From Solenopsis invicta (lineage: Eukaryota > Arthropoda > Insecta > Hymenoptera > Formicidae), in the NCBI RefSeq assembly GCF_016802725.1, contig NC_052677.1, positions 14,062,329-14,126,328 of the forward strand: 64,000 nucleotides of DNA, in the 5' to 3' direction. This document shows positions 38,201 to 51,950 of this stretch, piece after piece (the stretch's first letter is position 1; every line of letters starts with the position of its first letter). The position numbers were made by a program, and so were the translations under genes. The notes under the pieces are model-generated. The model was not told where the DNA came from. It saw nothing but the letters and a program-made list of their open reading frames with translations, and did not search any database.

Positions 38201-38584
38201 TCAGATCAGAGAAGAAGGGACGATCCGGAATGCACTTCTGAATGCACGTCTGCAAATCAAAAGCGTAAAGCGTTCCGCTTCGTTAATCATCGCCGCGAAA
38301 ATGTCTCAGGAAGACTGTTTTGCGTTTTTATCTTCATTTACCACTAAATGTGACTGTCTAATTCCAAATTTTATTGCGAATATTATGTTAAGGGTACGCA
38401 AGCAGAACTGAATGTGCCACGAGAATCAAAGATTACCATTAGAGAAAATTAAGATCTTAAATAAAAAATTTTTAATTTACTAAAATATTTAAATTTTTTT
38501 AAATCGCTACAAAGTTAGTAATGGGATATAAAATTCTGCCTTTCAAATTTGATTTACTCATAATTACCGCTGCAATTAATCTTT
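29212..38584. other. Long non-coding spacer
   Basis: It contains a perfect 18-base palindrome CGTACGACGCGTCGTACG at 29929-29946, a CT-rich tract at 29,985-30,120, an 18-base T run at 30556-30573, and a TG repeat at about 31,100-31,118. GC-richer patches lie at 30,130-30,310, 30,840-31,780, 32,330-32,700 and 37,080-37,470. AT-rich DNA dominates 33,520-33,680, 34,850-36,130 and 36,590-36,930. Open frames are under 130 residues with no recognised domain. Confidence 0.5.
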
Positions 38585-38905
38585 AAATTTTATTCCTTCT
38601 TATTTCATTTCATCCCTCTCTATCATTTTAACTTTCTTCGTCCTCCCTGTTTCACTTTCTTTCCCTCCCACGTGTTCCGTATGCACCTCTTCGATCTCTC
38701 CTGGTTCTCGTCTCCTTCCTCTTTCCTCCTTTCGCATCCACCTCCTTCCTTCGCTCCCTCGTCCTCGCCCCACTCCTCCTCGCGACTCTCCCCGTCTCTC
38801 TTCCGTAATTCCTTCGCCCTTCCTCGTTCCTCTGCTCTATCCTTTGTCTTTCCCGCCGCCTCTCTCTTTGTCTTTCTCGCTCTCCGACCCCTCCCACCCT
38901 TTGCC
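38585..38905. repeat. Pyrimidine-rich tract
   Basis: About 320 bases dominated by TCTCC, TTCCTC and CCTCC words on the plus strand. The arginine/glutamate-rich minus-strand frames over it are artefacts of the tract. Confidence 0.85.
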
Positions 38906-41544
38906 ACCTCCTCATTTCATTGAGAACGTCTGGTATGCGGGGGCTTTTTATACAGGAACGGAGCCTCCGCCGCCGCTGTCCGGCCTAATGGCCGGCAAGG
39001 AGCAACCCGGGAGGCTACTCGTAAGGACTTTCGTGAGCCGCACAAGGGGCCACGCCGAGATGTGGCCTTCAACTTGCAGCCAAGGTTTTGAGGCTCGCGC
39101 GCACGCATGGACCCAGGCCCACTATCGAGAAGGAAGCGAATGAAATGAAGTGAACGTTCCCATGGGGATTATCGTCAAGGTTGGCTCATCTCTGATTCGT
39201 TGATTATATTCGAGATATCGAGCCCATTCATGAGTTTGCGCACATTTATAACGTACATATGTTTGCTTTGATTAACCATTGACACAGCTAAAAATGAAAG
39301 TCGCGACATAGTAATGAATGTTTGATGAAGAAACATATATTGTCAAGTGAAAAAATAATTTCCATCTTGTTTGCTTCGAAAAATTCATTAAAAGCGAATC
39401 AGCCTTGTGATACGTGTCGATTCATAGAATCCCGCGAATCGAAAACGCTGTATCATTGATTATGGAACATGCAATGGCATGTTTAAGAATTCATTGAGGT
39501 TTTGCTCCCTTCTGTTGCTTTAACGAAACTAACGTCTTACAAAGACTCATTTAGAATCATAAGCAATCTTATATGTCGAGAGATAGCTAAAAAGCTCCCA
39601 AGGCAAAAGTTATATTTAATAGATTCTCTTAAAGTACATCACATTATTCTCCTTTGATTTTGATTTCTAATTTATCCTCATTCGTTCCATTACAATTTTT
39701 TAAATCTTTTCTTCTGTCTCTTTCAATAAATAAATACATATTGTAAAAAAATAAATTCTAAATTGTAGTTAAGAGTCTATTTAATTAAAAAATCTGAATT
39801 AATTAATTTCAATATTTTTAAATGACATTCTTATAACATATGCTTTTCTTTAAAAAAAAAAAACCAAACTGCTAAAATGTGTTTTATTAATTTTATCTTA
39901 TTAAAATTAATGCGTGAAATATATCGCCAATTCTAAGTCATTTTCTATCTTAGATAATTATTGAATAAGATAAATGAACATGATTGAAAAATTCAATCAT
40001 CGAATCTATTCGACCTATATCGAATCCTTCAATTTGATAGATCATAATTTGTTCCTTAGGTCAAATAATTAAAAGCTTAGAATTCACACTCGTTCGCTTT
40101 CCACGATGCGTAATTTACGATGAGATATTAGTGTCTCGAATACTTAGCGAACGCCGAGACGTAAAAGTCATGGAAAAAAGATGCCGCTGCTGGAACTTTG
40201 CACGAAGTCGCGCGATGTTTCCTCAACGCGACGCGGCACGTAACGCTGATTGCACATGTACATGTGCGCGCGGTTGCAAATCATGGTCCACGTGCAAAAT
40301 GCACCGCGCTGTGCGGTGCGTTTCTGATCGCGGGAGGCCTTCTTCGCGGTCTCTCACGACGAAGGCGAACAAGGAATAAGAGACAGCCTTCTTCATGCCC
40401 AGACATCCATGGGCATTCTTAAACGTCTTTCAAGCACAGTGGCGAATTTAGATCGTGCTCCTTGGACGAAGATCGTCGTATATCAAAACTTTTTTTTGCA
40501 ATTGCGAGTAATATTAAAAGAAGATAGGTACAGTTATTTTCTCCAATTTAACAATAAGTTTCTAATAAGGAATCATTGAGCAAATTCGCCTGATAACATT
40601 TTTTTTAATGCAAAATGATATCTTCATAATTGTTATTTTGTCTAAAAAAGTTATTTTTCTTGCATTGTCACAATTTTTTTTTTCATACTATTCGGTGCAC
40701 CTAACCTAATGCATTTCAAACAAACTGGGGATTGGGAGAGATCATCGATTTAAATCTCCGTTTTCCTTTTATCTCCGCTCTACGATCTCAGGATCTCTAA
40801 GCCTCGCAAAGAAGAAATCTTAGTTGCAAATAAGGTTTGCACTTGTAACAAAGACGGCCATTGAGTCGACGCGGGAGCTATTAATTGCGATTGCTAAGCA
40901 AATGTGGCGCGCGCGCACGAGACAGGATTCGCGAAACCCGTACCCGTGAAACATGCGTGGTCATCCTTCTCCTCCTGCCCCACCCTTCTCACGTCCTTCG
41001 TAACGGACTGTCCTTCCTTCGCCGGCAATTCCTTCACGAGTCTCGCCGAAACATCCTGCCTGCACCGGCTAACGCCTTTTCCACGTATAAAAGCCTCGAC
41101 GACGCCGATCCCGGGCGCGCTCGAACTCGCGCTTCGCACCACACAAAGCCATAGTACCATCGCACCGTCGCCGGCCGCCGGCTCACATGTAAATCACGTG
41201 TGCCACACACGAGGCGTGCGGTATTAACCGGTGGAAAGAACCCCGAGAACGCGAGGAAGAGAGGAAGAGAGAGAGGGAGAAAGAGAGAGAACCGACATTG
41301 GATCCGGTAGACGCGAGAGAAGCTCGCATTCCTCGGAAGATCCGAGGTACGATGTTATATAATGATGGCGAATGCGTGTGACCTATTAATTTGGTTGCAA
41401 TCACCTAAATTTGGCGAAAACTGAAAACCTAAGCACAGACGTGTGTATCATAAGATACGAAAGATAGAGAAAATGGAGAAAACAGAAGATAGAGAGGGTG
41501 TCACCCCCACATAGCTGATGAGTAAAGAACTAAAACTTTATTTA

Positions 41545-41551
<7 letters not shown>
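38906..41551. other. Non-coding spacer
   Basis: A GC-richer patch at 38,930-39,130 follows the CT tract, then AT-rich DNA, a second patch at 40,140-40,440 with a 16-base palindrome GCACATGTACATGTGC (40252-40267), and a third at 40,860-41,230. A GA-rich tract lies at 41,245-41,291. No gene is supported. Confidence 0.5.
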
Positions 41552-41584
<33 letters not shown>

Positions 41585-41698
41585 TAAAAAGAAATGTATA
41601 ATACACATCAGCTTCTAAATCGCGACATTATTATTGTCTTTCTATATTGAAATTACTTTTCGACTTTACAAGGAATATATATATATATATATATATAT
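41552..41698. repeat. Two TA microsatellites
   Basis: (TA)n at 41552-41581 and again at 41674-41698, about 90 bases apart. Confidence 0.95.
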
Positions 41699-43250
41699 GG
41701 AATGGAACATTCACAAAAATACTTGGGTGAGAAACGACGCATCTTAAAGCTAGACGTTTCTTGATATTTAACAGGTGATTGTAAATAACATTTATAACAG
41801 CAATACAAGAAATATGAGTCGTTTCAGTGTGACTGACATCGTGAGTTAAAGGTTAATTACGAGTGGCATTTAAACGTCATTCACACGAGTCTTAGGATTT
41901 AAAAGCATATACATATACATAAAAAAAGGGTGATAAAATAATAAAAATAGACTGTAATTAAAATATGTATCTTCCGTACATTGCTAAATAAATTAAAAAA
42001 AAATCGAATATGATCGCAGACTAGATGCTGGTAACAAATACTTTAACCTGAAGAGGTTCTTGGAACTCATTTTTACCTTAAAGACGTAGAAGAAGGAGAA
42101 GAAAGGAAGAGACAAGTGTTGTTACCAATGTGATACCTACTAGCGCGCCAGACAGGTTGAGTGAAGCAAGGATGCATACCAATTGCAAGGATGCGTCCGT
42201 TGTAAATTGATGAGGAAGAACAACGGTTGCCCGCGACAGTACGTGAGTCTGCGAACGTCTAATCGGCTCTACAGGAATCCGTCAAAAGAAATCAATCGTT
42301 CGCGAAAAAAACGAGAACTTTTATTGAATGAAATATTGATCTATTAAAATAATCCATTAATTTCTTAAAACTTCAAGTAATCCGTAATAAATTTTGCAAT
42401 ATTAACCATAGAAGTCAACAATTTTTAAAATTACAAGCGGCTTCATACCTCGTAATTCTCATCTCGTTGTTATTTTTTATGACATATTTTATGATGAAAC
42501 AATCTGTTCTGCATATAACTGTTTCCATTAAAGCAGAATATTTGAAATTACAAAATAACGACAATTTTTTCCTAATTTGCAAGATTTGATATGGGTTAAT
42601 GGCAGAGCAATAAAATTTTAGAGCAATAAAGAGTGAACTGTGCCTATAAACATTCTATAGCGCCGAATAATCTCCCCGCCGAATATATGTGGGCGTGGGA
42701 AACGACCTGATAAGTGCACGACTTTTCATATGATTACCTTGGACCGCGCGAGCGTGCCGTTCGAGGTTGTCTGGTCGACGTAGGCGTGCAATACCACTTA
42801 TGGCATTCTCTCTTTATTGCAACAACCATTCGTTACTTCATTTAATCATATCGATATTACGACGTTCCTTTAATCTTCCTTCGTCACGTTCTTTCGCGAT
42901 TTAGCAAATCGGTGCGCCGATATCTAATATATCTCAAATAAATTTGTTTATTAGGCGCTTGATGTTACGAAGGTCGGAAATAATTTTTTCTTAATCGAAT
43001 ATGTTGTTCTTAAAAGTGGCTCTGATTAAATTTTGATAAAGAATCGTCCATATCAATTAAAATTAAATTCTATAGAACAATTTTCATAGACCTTCTATTT
43101 CCAGCCGATGCTAAAAAATTTAATGGTTAAAAGTAGACGCCTATATATTACTTGCAAATTTTACAATATTTGCATCGTAGTTCTCCCCGCGGAGCAAAGT
43201 TCCATCTCACGAGAGGCGTGCTTCACGGAGAGAAGAAAAAAAGCGCAATG
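41699..43250. other. Non-coding spacer
   Basis: Mostly AT-rich sequence with short mixed patches; nothing recognised. Confidence 0.5.
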
Positions 43251-43710
43251 TTCATTCATTCGTTCATTCAATCATTCATTCATTCACGTAACATTTTATT
43301 TGCGAGAAAGTCACTATGTATCCAGCACTCGATACGATGTTCACAAACATTCGCGATGCGTTGGCGAGCACGAACTCGCCGTGTTTGTTGATCACGAGAA
43401 GGGATTCGCGCGATCGGGTGAGAATGCCGGCTCCTCGGTGTGCGGGCGAAAAAATACGGCACGTGTGTTCGATTAGCCAGCTCCTTTGTCGTAGCCAGTA
43501 ATCATGCACCGCCACCACCACCGCCACCATCACCAGCATCGGAAGCTGTCATTCACAAGCCGAGAGAGATCACGCCGCGCCGATCTCGCTGACGGAGCAT
43601 CCCAGACGAAGCCATATCGTCATCCGGTCATGCTGCGTGCGATACACACCCGCAGAGCAACGCGAGTATCATGTTTTATTTATAGCCGGCGACACGCCGT
43701 CTTAACAATG

Positions 43711-43745
<35 letters not shown>

Positions 43746-43750
43746 CCCCC
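43251..43750. repeat. ATTC, CAC and CT microsatellites
   Basis: (ATTC)n at 43251-43286, a CCACCA/CATCAC run at 43,504-43,536, and (CT)n at 43709-43750 ending in a C run. Intervening sequence is mixed and non-coding. Confidence 0.9.
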
Positions 43751-46044
43751 TCGAACTATTTTCCGCGAAGAGATAAACGGTGCAACGCCCCTTGAATCGT
43801 AGAATTTTTTTTTCTCTATCCCATTCGTAGGTAAATCCGACAATGCGCGATCGATCGTGAAACGTTGTTGGAAGAGGTTCTTCCTCCCATGCCTTTTGGC
43901 TCTTAATCATTTTCAGCTTCCAGATATTGTATGACGTAAGTTTCAATAAGTCTGTAAACCCTCGAGAAATGATAATGACAGGAGATCTTCAATCTATTCG
44001 GAGGACACCTTGTCTGGCGGCGTATCGTACACTAACTTTACGATGAGAAAGCCGAGGTCGTGCCACACGCCATTCTCTCTCAGCACACATTTTTATCACT
44101 GATGCGCGGCGTAAGGGCGCGGAATTATCATTCCGCCCCGGGGCGTCGCGACGGGGGCCCGGTCTCGAAGTTTCGCCTCGGTGAAATTTCACGTTTCGCA
44201 CATCCCTCGCGAACGCCGTATATTTACGATTCGACACCGTTAGGCACCCCTTCCGTTTATTCTTAAAGTCGCCTCGTGTGCACATATCGGCCGATCGCAA
44301 ACACTCCGGCCTTTTCAGCGAAGAGAACGGGCGTGTCTTGCTGCACATGCACCGAAATGTGCACTTTGCGCGAAGTGCTGCAGTGCAAAATGATGTTAGC
44401 AGGCTGCTTACTTCAATTTTGTAAAAGAATTCTCTGACAATTCCCAGAGTTCTCGGGAATTTTATTCAAAATTCCAGACAAGATTAAAGATTTTTTTTAA
44501 TGCAATTTTAAAAAAAATTTATTTTGTTACAATTCCAATATTTATTTTGTTATATCTTTTGATGTTCCTCACAATCACGAAAGAAAGAAATTTGAGAACA
44601 GATTAAAAAGAAATAACATAATATAAATATGGCAACAATCTGTCCGCAGTACACAAATCTAGCTCAAGATAATTACATACAACGTCAACTAATTTTTCAG
44701 TTTTCATTATCAAAAATATTGCTCTTGATCAAGGAAAAAATGATCAAAGAAACAATTTTGTCAGAAAAAAAACATTTTTTAAATTTAGAAGTAAAATTCT
44801 AAAAATTTCCCTGAATGCCTATAAAATCTGATAAAAATCCATAATTTACAAGGATGAAAAAATTCTTTGAAAATTTCAGTTTTCCTTAGTTTTTCCAATA
44901 ATATACATTCTGCGTTAGTGACGCGAATTATTGAATGTTTCTTGATGTCAAGTATCAATTTTTCATTATTTCTCCATTGTAATTACATAATCTTTTCAAA
45001 GACTTGCATAATTACATTAAAAGATTTGAAGAGATTGAATTAATAAGCATCTTTGGCAGATAAAATCACAAAGTAAAAGCGCTAATAAAAATTCAAGTGC
45101 GGAATTAAAAGTGCACAATAATTTCTAACAACCTCTAATAAATATAATATAATTTTAATTATACTAATTATAAACATAATAAATTCTAAATAAAAGTTTG
45201 ATGTATATAAGAATGCGTAACGACTTTCCAATATAGTGCTTGTTTTAAATTGATTCTAATTGCATAGTCGCAAAGATTCTCCTCTCAGACTGGTAATGTT
45301 AACAGTTCCTAAAGTGGATATCGGATACCTTTGATCCAAACAACATTATCTGCTTTGCTGGAAAATTGCGAGGAAGTATTGGTTCGACGGCCATCATTAC
45401 AGTGAGCGCGTTTGCGCAGGTAATACCGCTTTTTCGCGCGGCTTTTTGCCAAAAGGATGCTTCGCCCGGTCGGGGATCAATCTTGTCCGCGGCGAACTCA
45501 ATAATCCTTTTCGGACGCTGCCGTACAATGTTAGCAATTTAATGGGGGTTCATTGTACCCGAATACCCACGCCTCCCATAGTGGTCGTTAATCAACAACC
45601 GGGGGGTAAGAAGCGAATTTTGAAGCACAACGTCGAGGTGGAGAACTGACGATTATTTAACTTAATTACTATCCTAATTCATATCTAAATAATACTTGCT
45701 ATAATGAGAATTTTTTTAATATCTTCAGATTTAAAAGAAAAACATTATTTGGACGTTTGACAATTTATGAAATTATTTTCATTTATTTAAATTTTATTTG
45801 TTTGTGAAAAGCTTAATTTACTTATCTGTGAAAATACTTTAATTTTCCGTATCTAAAAATTTGATTTAAATTTGATTCACTTTCCTTTTTTCGAATTAAA
45901 GATAAACTTTTAAAGCATATTGAGAATAATAGGGTATTTTAGATTATTATAATTTTGAATAAGTATCGTAAGAAATGAAATATGTTATAAACATTTTATC
46001 TATCCTTTCTAATATTTTATTTGATCAAGGAAAATGTAATATTA
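43751..46044. other. Non-coding spacer
   Basis: A GC-richer patch at 44,020-44,400 is followed by AT-rich DNA, a small mixed patch at 45,370-45,650, and AT-rich DNA again. No gene is supported. Confidence 0.5.
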
Positions 46045-46469
46045 CATTAAGAGAAAAAAATTTTTAAATAAAAAATTTTACTCAACACAAAAAAATTACT
46101 TTTTTGATGGGTCCTAATAGCTTATTTACTTGCAGTTAAGTTAAAAATCTCTGAATGGAAATACTTATGTAAATAAAATGAGAAAATTATTTTTAATAAG
46201 TAATTGTTTCTTGCAGTTCTAGACTATTTTTATTCGAGATAATCAGATCTTTTAATTTAATCTAAGAAAATAATTTTATGAAGTTTAATAGTATTAGCTT
46301 ATAATTTGTAAAATTAATTAAATATAAAAATGTAAAAATACAAAATTATACATACGTCTATTTACTTGAAAATAAATATTTTTACTTAAACAGAACAAAT
46401 GCTAGCTATTAAAATATACGATTTTAAGAAAATGTATTTTTTACATTCAAAAAAATTTTTCTCTCAGGG
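46045..46469. mobile_element. 425-base TA-flanked MITE, same terminal family
   Basis: The left terminus CATTAAGAGAAAAAAATTTT follows TA. The right terminus, inverted, reads CCCTGAGAGAAAAATTTTTT and is followed by TA. The interior is AT-rich and non-coding. The terminal repeats resemble those at 49654-49936 and 53575-53716, so these are grouped as one loose family. Confidence 0.65.
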
Positions 46470-49400
46470 TAATATATTTATATTTCTGATCATTGAAATA
46501 TCAGGAACGTTGATTAAACATCTATGATAATTAACGATTGATCACCAATAACAATTTGATGATTTAAAATGTATTTTTGGCGAATCAGTACTAAATCTTC
46601 CTATATAGTAATTTCCAAGCGAGAATCGCGTCCCGGCATGTTTGATAATTACTCGATCCTTCGTCGTAGCCCACGAGCGGACCCGGAGTGGAAACTGGAC
46701 CCGTTGCGTTTAAAGAGCTCGGAACACCAAAAGGATCAATTTAGAAATCAGTCGCAGCTGGTCTGGTTAAACCGGTCGACCCTGCTCCTCGCAATTCTTG
46801 CATCGCTAGAAAAAAATCCGCCACGAAACACGCTAAACTAACTGTCTGATGCGTCGATAATGCCGCATAACCGATAAAATGATTATCGAGTCTCCGGTAA
46901 TAGCGAAAACGTGATTAGGACGAACTTGTGTCAATGTTTCTGTCGCTGTTGCTCCGTTCCCCATTAATCCACTTTTTGTTTCTGTCATTCCCTTTGGATT
47001 CTTATTGCGCAATTAAATTTCCGCGAGCATCATCGTTGGAATTTCAATTATTTAGGTCTATTAGGAAGAATCATTAAGTGCAAATTGTTCGAGCGCTTAA
47101 ATTAGTGATGTACCAAATCTTTGGCATGCAAGTATCGAGTTTTATGTCTCGTACTTCATATTTTTGTCGGAGAAAAATGTTTTACATGTGCATGTACATT
47201 TATGATAAAAAATGAACACAAAACGTTGAAAAATTATACGGATTTTAATAATATAATAAAAAAAAAGATCCACGCACATTAAAACAGAAACAAAGAACGA
47301 GAGGACTATCGATCTTTCGTAACATCTCCTCGAAAATTTGAAAGCACTACAGTTTCGATACTTTGTTTCTTTCGAGCATTTCTAAGCGGACAGAGCATCG
47401 ACAGGCATTCGAGGCTGGATGAATAATGATATCGGCAACGATATGCGGCAAGGGGTTTCTCGGGTTATCGATCGTCGCACGATACGTCGCAAGGCCGCCA
47501 CCGTCCGGACCATTAATTTAATTGCGGAATCGCGACGGCAGGATATGTGCTCCGAATGCAACGGCGATTGTTTCGGTGCGGCGCGGCGGCGCGATCGCCG
47601 ACCGGTGCGGTGTATCCGACGCAGGAATCCGGCGATGCGGGGGGCCCGTCGCGCACGCCTTGGAATCCTGCGTCGTGCGAACGGGCCGTAGGGCCTGAGA
47701 CCCAGGCCCGAGGAAAAAGAGATCGCCGCGAAGGATCGCCTGGTCCTGCAGGTCGCTCCGCTTTCAGGCCGAGTGAAAAGCGAGTCCATTTAAAACTCGA
47801 GAGAAGAGCACTTGAAAAAGGAATGCCGATATTTTTGCAACGAGTCAGCTTTATGCGCCTAAATAACATTGACATATGCGTAAGGTGTCCCCAATAATTA
47901 GAGTGTATTAGAAACTTAACTTTAGACTATAAGCCATCCCAATTCTGTTTTTTTTTTTTTATGTTGTTTAGAACAGCAGTTTTGCATTGATATTCCTTTT
48001 CAAAGAGTGTCTTCTATCAATCTCGATGTAACATTGTAATAGCTTTGCAGAAAATGTTAAGAAATCCCTTTGTACCTTCAAATGCCGAGATACTTCCCTT
48101 TTTGTAAATTCAGAACGCATGCAAACACATCCCGACGGAGCACCCAGCGGTACGGCCATACCACTTTCGTTATTTCCGTCCCTTTATTCTTTGCTGCGGT
48201 ATTTCTCGGACTTCCCTCGATCGCATGTCGAACTTCTCGACGCGACCGCTTATGCGAAGTTCGGTCCGCGGCAGTGATATCCATTCATTTCGCCGGTATT
48301 TCGATGCTTTGGGGCAGAGAGCGAAGGCGATGAGCAGAGAGCCGGAGAGGAATCCGATAATCTCTTTAGCAGGGTGTCACGTAGGTGCTGCAGTTACGCG
48401 GCAAGTTTTTTCGTTTATCACGTACGAATCGTGGAGGCCTTCTTCCTTCCAGCCGGACCGTGGGATCAAACAGGATTTCACAGACGAGGCGCGGTAACCG
48501 AATACACGCCGCCGATCCCGAAGCCTCCACGTTTGCGTCGAGAGGTGGTGCGTTTCGGGCCCGAGAGACTGTACTTTCCGAAGATCGATTTGCCGAAGGA
48601 GAATCCATTTTGCTTCGACGCAACGTTTCGTCACGCACTTCGCGGTGGTAGACCTAAGCCAAGTGTTGTTAATCGCGTCGCTCGTACTTTCGAGCGAAAC
48701 GCGTTGCCTCTCGATACTTCGATCCCGTATTATTATATTAAACCGAACGATTTCATTAATTCCTTTCTCTATTCAGAAAAAAAGATAGTCCTTTCTTAAC
48801 ATTTGCAATATCGTGCACTTCGATTGTATTTCCTTTATTCGTGCCCAAGGATAAGAAATATACGAAATATGAAAGGGATAAAAAATTTATATGCAGAAAG
48901 GAGATATTTGCGACTTTTTCTTCTAACTCATCTGGTTTTTATACAGGTAGCCGTCAGCGCGAACGGTTTCTCACGCTCTCTCGACGGTTTCATAGGAGGC
49001 CTCTGGCTTCCTTCTCGTCGGTTGCGCACGACAAATAGCGCTATCGGTCCTCGTACTCGCTCTCGGAGGCGCAAGAAACTATAAGCTCGCAGCGCAACGG
49101 GTGATTGTCACCTGGCCGTAGGAGTGCCAGACCGTGGAAGCGCCTTATCGCCTGCGACATGCTACCTTTATCGCATTCAGGGCAGGTAAGCCCGAGCGAG
49201 CGTATCTTGTGCCACGACCGTGGTTGTGGACTGGTGTTTGTATCGGCGATGACCGGTAATCGTAAGTCGGCGATAGTGCGTACGCGTACGCGGGAGGGAA
49301 ATGGGTCGCGCGCGTATACAATTACGGCCACAGATACGGCCGGTGCGGTCTTTAAAAATGACGGCGGCAATTTAAAAACCCGTAAAGTCTAATTCATCCG

Positions 49401-49653
49401 GCGGCGCAATCGTACGGATATTTATAGACCGGTTTGCCGTACGCCTTCCAGGTGCAAGAACAATAATGGTGCAACCGTTTAAATGCCTTTTAAGCTACTC
49501 TTTAAGTTCTTCGAAGAAGCACTAAGTAAAATGATTTTATTATATTAACAAAATGCATGTGATTAAGTACGTTTTGATAAAATCAAGTAACACTTTTGAT
49601 TATTATAATAAGGCTCGAGATTTTATCATCAAAGTATTTCAGAGATTTTGCTA
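46470..49653. other. Spacer with a 2-kb GC-richer block
   Basis: Positions 47,380-49,400 are markedly richer in GC and CpG than their surroundings and carry overlapping frames up to 141 residues on both strands. None shows a recognisable domain or a convincing exon structure. A 59-base hairpin lies at 47617-47675. Confidence 0.5.
47617..47675. repeat. 59-base GC-rich hairpin
   Basis: CGACGCAGGAATCC at the left pairs with GGAATCCTGCGTCG at the right with one mismatch. A weaker continuation (GGCGATGC / GCACGCC) leads to a GC-rich loop. The hairpin lies in a GC-rich patch, so chance pairing is more likely than in AT-rich DNA. Confidence 0.6.
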
Positions 49654-49936
49654 CAGTGAAAAAAAGATTTTGGTAATAATAATTAAGCTTTGGTGAAATA
49701 ATTTCAAACAAATATTCGATTAATATAATCAAATATTTAGTAATATTTATTAATTATAGTAATAGTAAACAAACATAATAATAGTAACTAATCGATTACT
49801 ATTATAAACAATTATTAAATATTTACTAAACATTTGGTCATATTAACTGAATATTTAATCGAAACTATTTCATTAAAGCTTGATAGCTATCATTTAAGCT
49901 TGATTATAACTGATTATATCAATCTCTTTTTCAGTG
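49654..49936. mobile_element. 283-base TA-flanked palindromic MITE
   Basis: It is flanked by TA at 49652-49653 and 49937-49938. The termini are CAGTGAAAAAAAGATT and, inverted, CACTGAAAAAGAGATT. Much of the element is an imperfect palindrome, for example the AAGCTT and GAAATAATTTC blocks near each end. TA duplication and a CACTG start point to a non-autonomous Tc1/mariner-type element; no transposase frame is present. Confidence 0.75.
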
Positions 49937-51756
49937 TACAATCTGATAATTCCTGCACAGAGAAAAAGATTTCATTGGAATTAGTAATTCTGTTTACTTT
50001 ACTGATAAATTGTTTCATTGAAAAAACATATGCTTATATAAAACATTATTTGCTTGAGTAAAAATGTTTTATTGTTTTATTCAACATTTATTATTTGACA
50101 AAAATAACACTACTATCAGTCGTATTTATTGGTTCAAACATTGGCTTGCTTGGACCATTATAAATAAATTTATTTGGATACCATAAAATTTATTAAGTTC
50201 AAAGAAATCGTTTTCTCATTGTACAAGATTTCTGATTCGTTCGTTTTTGAGCAGACCGGTTGAATTTATATTTGTAATATTGCAACAAGGCTCTTTATAC
50301 CAGTGAGTTCTAAGACCTAAATTACGCGTTCTTTATTATCTCTTCGTTGATTGTATCACTAGTAGATATCTTTAATAGGTTTTATAGACGTTTTGTATAT
50401 TTGATCCAAATCTATTGATTGAGTTTTAAATTCTCTATCTATTGATCGAATTGACTTTACGCATAGCGTGCGATCTATTAAAATAATTAACACATAATAA
50501 CATTGTTGATACATAGAAAGAGCCACTTGCTCATGGAAGATTATTCTTACACGATGTACGACCCGTTTCAATCCGAACACACCGTGAAGAGTGTGGAGAC
50601 GACAATTCTTCGAAAGCCTTGAATATATTTACCCATGGACCAGGTCACTGTCTCAATACTCCCGCCATTCAACTAGAAATTCTCAACCTGTGGGAATGTT
50701 CAGGTAGGCATGAAGAAGCTGACCGAAGTGCAACGTTTCTCTACGATTCTTTAAGAATACACGGATTTCCGAACGATGTCTCGCCGACAATATCCCCCAA
50801 AGTGCTCGTTGATTTCAAAAGACGAACAAATGAACCTGAAATTCCGACAGGTTCCCAAGAAAATCGGCGCCATGGACGAATCCGGCAATAGCGACACGAT
50901 TGAGTGATAATATCGATCGCGAAATTTCTTTTTTCCTTTTTCAATATGGGGAACACACGCGTCGCTGTTCTTGAAAAAGGATCGTACCACGCACCACGTG
51001 CGAAATACAGCGATTCGCTCCCTCTCGCGCTCTCGGATATTCAGATATCCACGCGCGAGAATGAGCCAACGACAATAAAAACAAAAAAAAAGAAGGAAGA
51101 AAACGGATGGAGGAAGTGGATGGAGAGGAGAGGAGCAGAAGCGAGAGGCGGTCACCGCGAAATGACGGCGATCTCCGATGTCACACAGAGGACCGCCGGC
51201 GTCCCTTCTCGACGACGAGGAGGAGGAAGAGAGCCGGCTCGTGTTTCGGTTTTCGGCATTCCGAGAAATATTTTCATGTGCCCTCCGCGAGAGCGGGATC
51301 TCCCTACCGTTCCCTCTTTCCCACTTCTTTCTCCGCGCCGTTCTCACTTTCCTTCTCGTTTCATCTCGCGCCCATTCTGTTCTGTTCGACGCAGGTTCGG
51401 CGGGCTGCGTTTTTCGGGGGTGGACGCGATGCACCACCGTCCGTGGGACCCCGAAGGGATAACCAAAGGTATCCAATGACCAAGAATCCCCGACGCGGTA
51501 GGTTCGACCGGATGAGGAATATACTGTTCGTGCTTGTGCCGACCACGGATTATGCGTGCTTTTAAGCGGTGTGCTTTTAAGCGCGCTGTTGGATTTATCG
51601 CCGTGAAATCGCGTTGGAAAGAGAGAGGGAGTCTAATAGCGAATTCGATCGCACTAGTACGCACTGGTGCACGCACGAGAAAATTGTTAATCCTCCGTGG
51701 TTCAACCGGAAATTTGAAGACCCAGGCGAATTTTTAATTTTGAATTATTCTGTCCC
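49937..51756. other. Spacer with a GC-richer block open on both strands
   Basis: AT-rich to 50,600. From about 50,600 to 51,720 the sequence is richer in GC. Frames of 241 residues (minus) and 191 residues (plus) overlap each other; both are low-complexity (Arg/Ser-rich) and neither is called as a gene. Confidence 0.5.
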
Positions 51757-51950
51757 AACTTGAGTCATTAAATTTCTACAATTCAAGTATTTATGCGTTT
51801 AACCTAAATATATAAATTGAATTAAAGAAATATCATTTAACTTAAATATATAAATACTTGAATTGAAGAAATTTCATAAAACCAAAAAATTTAATCAAAT
51901 CAACAATTAATTAAATATATTTAGACAAGTTAACAGTTTTTTTCTCAATG
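51757..51950. mobile_element. MITE remnant related to the copy at 53,575
   Basis: It shares the internal palindrome (AATTCAAGTATTTAT ... ATAAATACTTGAATT) and the right-hand sequence ending in TTTTTTTCTCAATG with the copy at 53,575-53,716, in the same orientation. The left terminal repeat is missing or decayed. The flanking TA is not preserved at the right end. Confidence 0.55.

Noticed and set aside
40697..40712. ACCTAACCTAA, resembling two units of the insect telomere repeat TTAGG
   Set aside because: Only two units are present, as also near 54,471; too short to indicate a telomeric insertion.
47382..48799. Cluster of overlapping frames of 90-141 residues on both strands
   Set aside because: Explained by higher GC content; no consistent strand, splice sites or domains.
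50751..51476. 241-residue minus-strand frame and overlapping 191-residue plus-strand frame
   Set aside because: Both strands are open at once in GC-richer DNA, composition is low-complexity, and no domain is recognised.
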